Source: Variovorax paradoxus B4
Lineage (GTDB): Bacteria; Pseudomonadota; Gammaproteobacteria; Burkholderiales; Burkholderiaceae_C
Assembly (NCBI RefSeq): GCF_000463015.1
Contig: NC_022247.1
Coordinates: forward strand, 5,393,501-5,457,500
DNA length: 64,000 nucleotides
Direction: 5' to 3'
Below are positions 63,618 to 64,000 of this stretch, one piece after another. Both the position numbers and the translations under genes were made by a program. The notes under the pieces are model-generated. The model ran no database searches and was not told where the DNA came from. It was given only the letters and a program-made list of their open reading frames with translations. The stretch's first letter is position 1. Each line of letters starts with the position of its first letter.

Positions 63618-64000
63618 ATGATCCGCAGACACTTCGGCACGCTGGCCCTCGCGCTGGCACTTCCCCTGGCCTTCACCGCCCCTGCGCAGGCACAGTCCTA
63701 CCCCGCCAAGCCCATTCGCATGGTCGTGCCCTTCCCGCCCGGCGGCGGCACCGACATCCTGGCGCGCTTGGTCGCGCAGAAGCTCACCGAGGCCAACCAC
63801 TGGACCGTGGTGCCCGACAACCGCGGCGGCGCCGGCGGCACCATCGGCATTGCCGAGGCCGCGCGCGCCGCGCCCACGGGCTACGACATCGTGATGGGCC
63901 AGAAGGACAACATGGTCGTCGCGCCCTGGCTCTACAAGAACCTGAGCTACAACCCGGTGAAGGACCTCACGGCCGTGGCCCACGTGGCCTACACGCCGGT
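63618..64000 (+). CDS. Bug/TctC-family binding protein, 3' end cut by window edge
   Basis: The first 127 residues of a Bug-family receptor. Signal peptide MIRRHFGTLALALALPLAF to about residue 25 (AQA/QSY), then RMVVPFPPGGGTDILARLVAQKL, the first ligand loop, and VVPDNRGGAGGTIGIAEAARAAPTGYDIVMG (parts quoted). The third Bug protein of the window; the C-terminal two thirds lie off the right edge. AGAGACAAG lies before the ATG at 63618. Confidence 0.92.
   Translation, partial: MIRRHFGTLALALALPLAFTAPAQAQSYPAKPIRMVVPFPPGGGTDILARLVAQKLTEANHWTVVPDNRGGAGGTIGIAEAARAAPTGYDIVMGQKDNMVVAPWLYKNLSYNPVKDLTAVAHVAYTP

Overview
The window is GC-rich, densely coding chromosomal DNA with no tRNA, rRNA, CRISPR array, phage or transposase gene that I can see. 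Gene content and style (several Bug/TctC periplasmic binding proteins, five LysR regulators, NodIJ-type exporter, large TRAP permease, single-copy housekeeping genes such as coaX, gorA, htpG and kdp) point to a versatile soil or plant-associated betaproteobacterium of the Comamonadaceae, most like Variovorax. That assignment is inference from protein character, not from a marker gene. No stretch over 300 bases lacks a gene.

Layout. 1-5.9 kb: the 3'-truncated coaX, a Kbp-like BON-LysM protein, a rhodanese, and a TRAP transporter (binding protein, attenuating hairpin, small and large permease). 5.9-13.4 kb: a putatively exported dikinase-like protein facing a FecR-like protein with a huge glutamine-rich tail, then glutathione reductase, PanE and a LysR regulator. 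13.6-20.5 kb: a four-gene ABC importer that runs into a LOG-type protein and AMP nucleosidase, then a Bug protein. 20.5-26.7 kb: ArsR regulator/cytochrome P450 pair with an evident operator, a GST plus flavin-fold pair facing a LysR regulator, and two unknown envelope proteins. 26.9-29.9 kb: NodIJ-type exporter and the ohrR/ohr peroxide defence pair. 30-38.1 kb: DUF2855 protein, SrkA kinase, and a catabolic cluster (acyl-CoA dehydrogenase, Bug protein, family III CoA-transferase) bracketed by two LysR genes.

38.2-49.6 kb (mostly minus strand): htpG with a coupled lipoprotein, an orphan iron-type binding protein with its LysR gene, a quinone-reductase-like MDR enzyme and aquaporin on the plus strand, a repeat-containing small exported protein, a two-component system, an AlkZ-like glycosylase candidate and RluF. 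49.7-53.1 kb: a tightly overlapping three-gene operon (MGDG-synthase-type glycosyltransferase, small membrane protein, dual-specificity phosphatase), then an MDR enzyme. 53.1-61.5 kb: a complete kdpFABCDE potassium-uptake operon led by an extra 41-codon membrane ORF with a strong ribosome-binding site. 61.6-64 kb: a five-cysteine SufR-like regulator followed by Fe-superoxide dismutase, a VOC protein with an operator-like palindrome, and the start of another Bug protein.

Themes: uptake of organic acids under LysR control; oxidative stress and metal-cofactor handling (gorA, ohr, sodB, SufR-like, rhodanese); potassium and water homeostasis (Kbp, Kdp, AqpZ). Several intergenic regions carry long palindromes that look like operators, and three carry REP-like elements. 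All functions are read from the sequence by eye; no database search was run.
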